A DNA stretch of 64,000 nt from Methylomagnum ishizawai (GTDB lineage: Bacteria; Pseudomonadota; Gammaproteobacteria; Methylococcales; Methylococcaceae): contig NZ_AP019783.1 of the NCBI RefSeq assembly GCF_019670005.1, positions 3,250,150 to 3,314,149 of the forward strand, in the 5' to 3' direction. The notes below the pieces were generated by a model. That model was not told the origin of the DNA. It saw nothing but the letters and a program-made list of their open reading frames with translations, and searched no databases. Below are positions 61,937 to 64,000 of the stretch, piece by piece; the stretch's first letter is position 1, and each line of letters begins with the position of its first letter. The position numbers and the translations under genes are program-made.

Positions 61937-61991
61937 GCCGGGCTCCCCGTCAATTCGACCAGGGCCGGATTATAAACGGCCCGGCCCGGTT

Positions 61992-62477
61992 TCACCCCGT
62001 CCGCCGCCCCAACCGCCCCACCCCCCAGAACAACAAACCGAGGCCCAACAGCCCCGGCCCGATCTGCCGGGTCAGGAACCATTTCACATTCGGCACCCGC
62101 GACACGAAACCCCAGAATTGGTGGCGGGCCGCGGAAAAATCGTTGGGCAGGAAACAGGCCCGGTAGCTGTAAAGGTCGCCGTCGAACACGAAGCACATCG
62201 CGCCCTCCTTCATGAAGGCATCGACATAGCCGGGCTTGATCGAATAATCGCCATAGACCGCTTGGAACACATGCATCGCCGCCCGGCGGCGGCCACTCTC
62301 GGGACCGGGGTTCCGCTCGAACTCGAAGGTATGGTTCTCGCCGGTCTGCTCGACCGTATAGGGATAGCGCTGGCCTTGGTATTCGTAGACATGGTTTTCC
62401 CCGGCCCGGCCAGCGGTGGCGAAGGCCAGGGCCAGGAGGGCGAAGGGTCGGAGTCGGGCCGGTGTGATCTGATGCAT
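61992..62477 (-). CDS. Hypothetical exported protein with C-terminal membrane helix
   Basis: The 161-residue protein has a signal peptide (MHQITPARLRPFALLALAFATAGRA), a polar mature part with HVYEYQGQRYPYTVEQTGENHTFEFERN, MCFVFDGDLYSYRACFLPNDF, and a C-terminal hydrophobic helix (GPGLLGLGLLFWGVGRL) with a basic end. I do not recognise a family. The tail RRTG with a membrane helix recalls sorting signals, but lacks a PEP-like motif. Confidence 0.55.
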   Translation of the reverse strand: MHQITPARLRPFALLALAFATAGRAGENHVYEYQGQRYPYTVEQTGENHTFEFERNPGPESGRRRAAMHVFQAVYGDYSIKPGYVDAFMKEGAMCFVFDGDLYSYRACFLPNDFSAARHQFWGFVSRVPNVKWFLTRQIGPGLLGLGLLFWGVGRLGRRTG

Positions 62478-62828
62478 AGCTTGAAGCCTCTTGTTGTGGT
62501 TTTTTTATCCCAGGGCGGGCCTGGGTTTTATGAGTATAAGCGGGGCAAGGGAGCGGACTACAAAACCCGGCCCGGCGCAGCGCCGGGCCGCCCCGATGAA
62601 CCGGCACCATGCCGCGCCAACCGCCCCCGGATATGGATTTGGCCCCCAATACCCAGGACCGCCCCATCTTATCCCCTTCCTCCATACGTAATCGCCACTA
62701 TGGCGGCGGGGTTGGCGTTTTAGTATAAATTCTCCGCATGGTTAGGTTTGGTCGTATATTTTCCGAACCCAAACCAACCATGCCATTCGACATGCCATAA
62801 ACATCGCAGATAACAAGGAGATACGCCT
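62478..62828. other. Intergenic region with a GC hairpin and -10-like box
   Basis: About 350 bases between divergent genes. It holds a perfect hairpin CGGCCCGGCG-CAG-CGCCGGGCCG at 62568-62590. A TATAAA box (62724-62729) and tandem CATGCCAT octamers at 62779 and 62791 follow before the small exported protein. No gene is seen. Confidence 0.45.
62779..62798 (+). promoter_or_regulatory. Tandem CATGCCAT repeats upstream of the VPEID-CTERM-like gene
   Basis: Two identical octamers CATGCCAT start 12 bases apart, about one helical turn, in the leader 30 bases before the start codon. They may be a regulator binding site. Only position and repetition support this. Confidence 0.3.
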
Positions 62829-63056
62829 ATGAAAATCCAACATCGCTTGGCGGTGGGACTGGCCGTCCTGGCTTTGTCCATGGGTACGGCCACGGCCAAG
62901 CCCTTCGGCCCGACGCCGATAGGCGGGGGCAAACCCTGGCCCAGGGCACCGGAAATCAGCGCCGCCTCGGGACCCGGCGCGGTGGCGCTGATCACCGGGA
63001 TACTTCTGCTCAGGAGCGAGCGCTCGAAAACCCGGCGCTCCTCCGATCCCCATTGA
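62829..63056 (+). CDS. Small exported protein with a VPEID-CTERM-like sorting signal
   Basis: A 75-residue product with a signal peptide (MKIQHRLAVGLAVLALSMGTATA, cleavage near residue 23), a very short mature part and a C-terminal tripartite signal: APEIS (40-44), a Gly/Ala hydrophobic segment GPGAVALITGILLL (48-61) and basic end RSERSKTRR. It resembles the VPEID-CTERM consensus (V-P-E-I-D then helix then R cluster). AAGGAG lies nine bases before the ATG. It is 141 bases upstream of the exosortase-like gene on the same strand; VPEID-CTERM proteins typically neighbour exosortase E. Assignment is by motif likeness and position. Confidence 0.6.
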   Translation: MKIQHRLAVGLAVLALSMGTATAKPFGPTPIGGGKPWPRAPEISAASGPGAVALITGILLLRSERSKTRRSSDPH

Positions 63057-63197
63057 TCCCGGACCCTGGGATAGCGGCCCGGAACCATGGCCGCCATCCC
63101 GTTCCCCGGACGCCTCCAAGCACCCACCCACCCGCCACGACCCCGTGTGAACGGCCCTAAGCCAGGGTATCGCACCCGCCAATATCTCCCGCGCACC

Positions 63198-64000
63198 ATG
63201 TCAGCAATTATCCGTCCACCCTGGCCATGGGATAGGGGTATCCACTGGCTATTTTTATCCGTCCTCCTCATCGCCGAATTTATCGGCATGAAATCGAATT
63301 ACACGGTACCCAGCCTGTTTTCCCCGATGCCGCGGTTCGCGGAAGATACCTATGGCTCGGTGGCGCTATTCCACCATACCAGGGAAATTTGGAAACTCGG
63401 GCTATGGCTGGGCGGCGGCGGCCTGTTGCTCCTGGTCCCGCGCCACGCCCGCCTGCTCGGGGAATTCCGGCGGCAATCCCGGTGCCATCGTTGGCAAGGC
63501 TGGCTATGCGGCCAGTGCCTAGCTTTCGCGGCCTTGGCGGCGACCACCGCCTATTTATTCGCCGAGCCCACCCAAACCGAGCGCCTGGGCCTGGCCGGGG
63601 CCGTGGCGTGGACCGCGCTGCTGGGCGCGACCCTGTGGCTCTGGCTGCTCGCGTTGGCACCGGGCCGGTTCTGGGTTTGGCTGGTGCGCCATGAAACCCC
63701 GGCTTTGCTGGCGGGCATGGTTTTGGGTTATTGCGCTTCCCGCGTCCTAGAGCAACTGGTATGGCAAGAAGCCCCGCTGGCCCAAAAGGAATTATGGGCT
63801 GCCCTATCCGGTTATACCCTGACGCTGGTCCATACCCTATTGGGTTGGATGTACCCGGATAGGATCTATATGCCGGAATCCGCCGTGGTCGGCACGCCTT
63901 ATTTCGCGGTGGAAATCACCTATGCCTGTTCGGGGATCGAAGGCATCAGCCTGATCGTCGTATTCGTCGCGCTGTATCTCGGCTTATTCCGCAAGGAATT
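63198..64000 (+). CDS. Exosortase-family membrane protease, probably exosortase E type (3' end outside window)
   Basis: The gene runs off the right window edge; 267 residues are visible from MSAIIRPPWPWDRGIHW. It is a polytopic membrane protein with about six or seven helices. Cys244 in ITYACSGIEGISLIVVFVALY matches the exosortase active-site ACSG, the catalytic cysteine of these sorting enzymes that cut PEP-CTERM-like signals. The longer N-terminal region before the exosortase core fits exosortase E, which is fused to a CAAX-type protease beyond; that C-terminal part is not visible. It follows the VPEID-CTERM-like gene, its likely substrate. The start ATG at 63198 lacks a strong ribosome binding site. 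Confidence 0.75.
   Translation, partial: MSAIIRPPWPWDRGIHWLFLSVLLIAEFIGMKSNYTVPSLFSPMPRFAEDTYGSVALFHHTREIWKLGLWLGGGGLLLLVPRHARLLGEFRRQSRCHRWQGWLCGQCLAFAALAATTAYLFAEPTQTERLGLAGAVAWTALLGATLWLWLLALAPGRFWVWLVRHETPALLAGMVLGYCASRVLEQLVWQEAPLAQKELWAALSGYTLTLVHTLLGWMYPDRIYMPESAVVGTPYFAVEITYACSGIEGISLIVVFVALYLGLFRKE

Noticed and set aside
1-64000. tRNA, rRNA, CRISPR arrays and insertion sequences
   Set aside because: I scanned the gaps for T-loop sequences, repeated spacers and transposase motifs and saw none that could be supported.

Overview
The window reads as a GC-rich (roughly two-thirds GC by eye) gammaproteobacterial chromosome segment. Ubiquinone synthesis (ubiG), lipopolysaccharide export (lptFG), the murJ-ribF-ileS-lspA block, secA with dciA beside it, and PEP-CTERM-type sorting signals all fit this. 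The combination of a Na+-pumping oxaloacetate decarboxylase, a DabAB inorganic-carbon transporter, several Uma2 genes, a DUF1640 protein and an exosortase resembles Methylococcaceae-type methanotrophs, but no methane-oxidation gene is present, so that placement is an inference.

Layout. 1-1150: 5' part of trkA and a small lipoprotein, both minus strand. 1151-2155: about 1 kb without a gene, holding a candidate structured RNA with stacked hairpins and a terminator. 2156-5335: oadGAB. 5602-9538: murI, then photolyase and DCC-thioredoxin genes (minus), an SRPBCC protein, and ubiG. 9673-11333: purEK. 11573-14312: a minus-strand cluster with a GbsR/MarR regulator, a 3-TM protein, an SDR-DoxX fusion and DUF2269. 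14634-19171: dabA-dabB. 19251-25205: polA, a Tat-exported phospholipase C and a cytochrome c. 25225-30540: a Uma2 pseudogene, lptFG, NUDIX, fmdB-like gene and aspS. 30610-32535: an accessory, visibly AT-richer stretch with a Uma2 nuclease, a HARE-HTH/GIY-YIG fusion, a REP-like palindrome and a DUF1640 protein. 32555-41621: ilvA, rpiA, an AraC-MGMT protein, a membrane hydrolase, GST with its TetR regulator and tandem operators, another Uma2, an MDR oxidoreductase, an NlpC/P60 lipoprotein and nspC. 41825-50110: DUF1631 protein, then lspA-ileS-ribF-murJ (minus). 50400-54850: a PEP-CTERM protein with an apparent thioester domain, a Uma2 protein and a large helicase/ankyrin fusion. 54925-60348: argJ-secA, dciA and two small RRM proteins. 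60620-62477: DUF3301, bestrophin and an unknown secreted protein. 62829-64000: a tiny VPEID-CTERM-like protein beside an exosortase-E-like gene cut by the window end.

Four functional themes stand out. Energy and carbon: OadGAB couples oxaloacetate decarboxylation to Na+ export, and DabAB energises CO2/bicarbonate uptake. Envelope: MurI, MurJ, LspA, LptFG, SecA and NlpC/P60. Surface sorting: two proteins with exosortase-type C-termini and one exosortase. Nuclease modules: two places where a Uma2 PD-(D/E)xK gene sits directly upstream of a multidomain nucleic-acid enzyme. These two modules, the thioester PEP-CTERM protein, the exosortase pair and the candidate RNA are the most promising material for something new.
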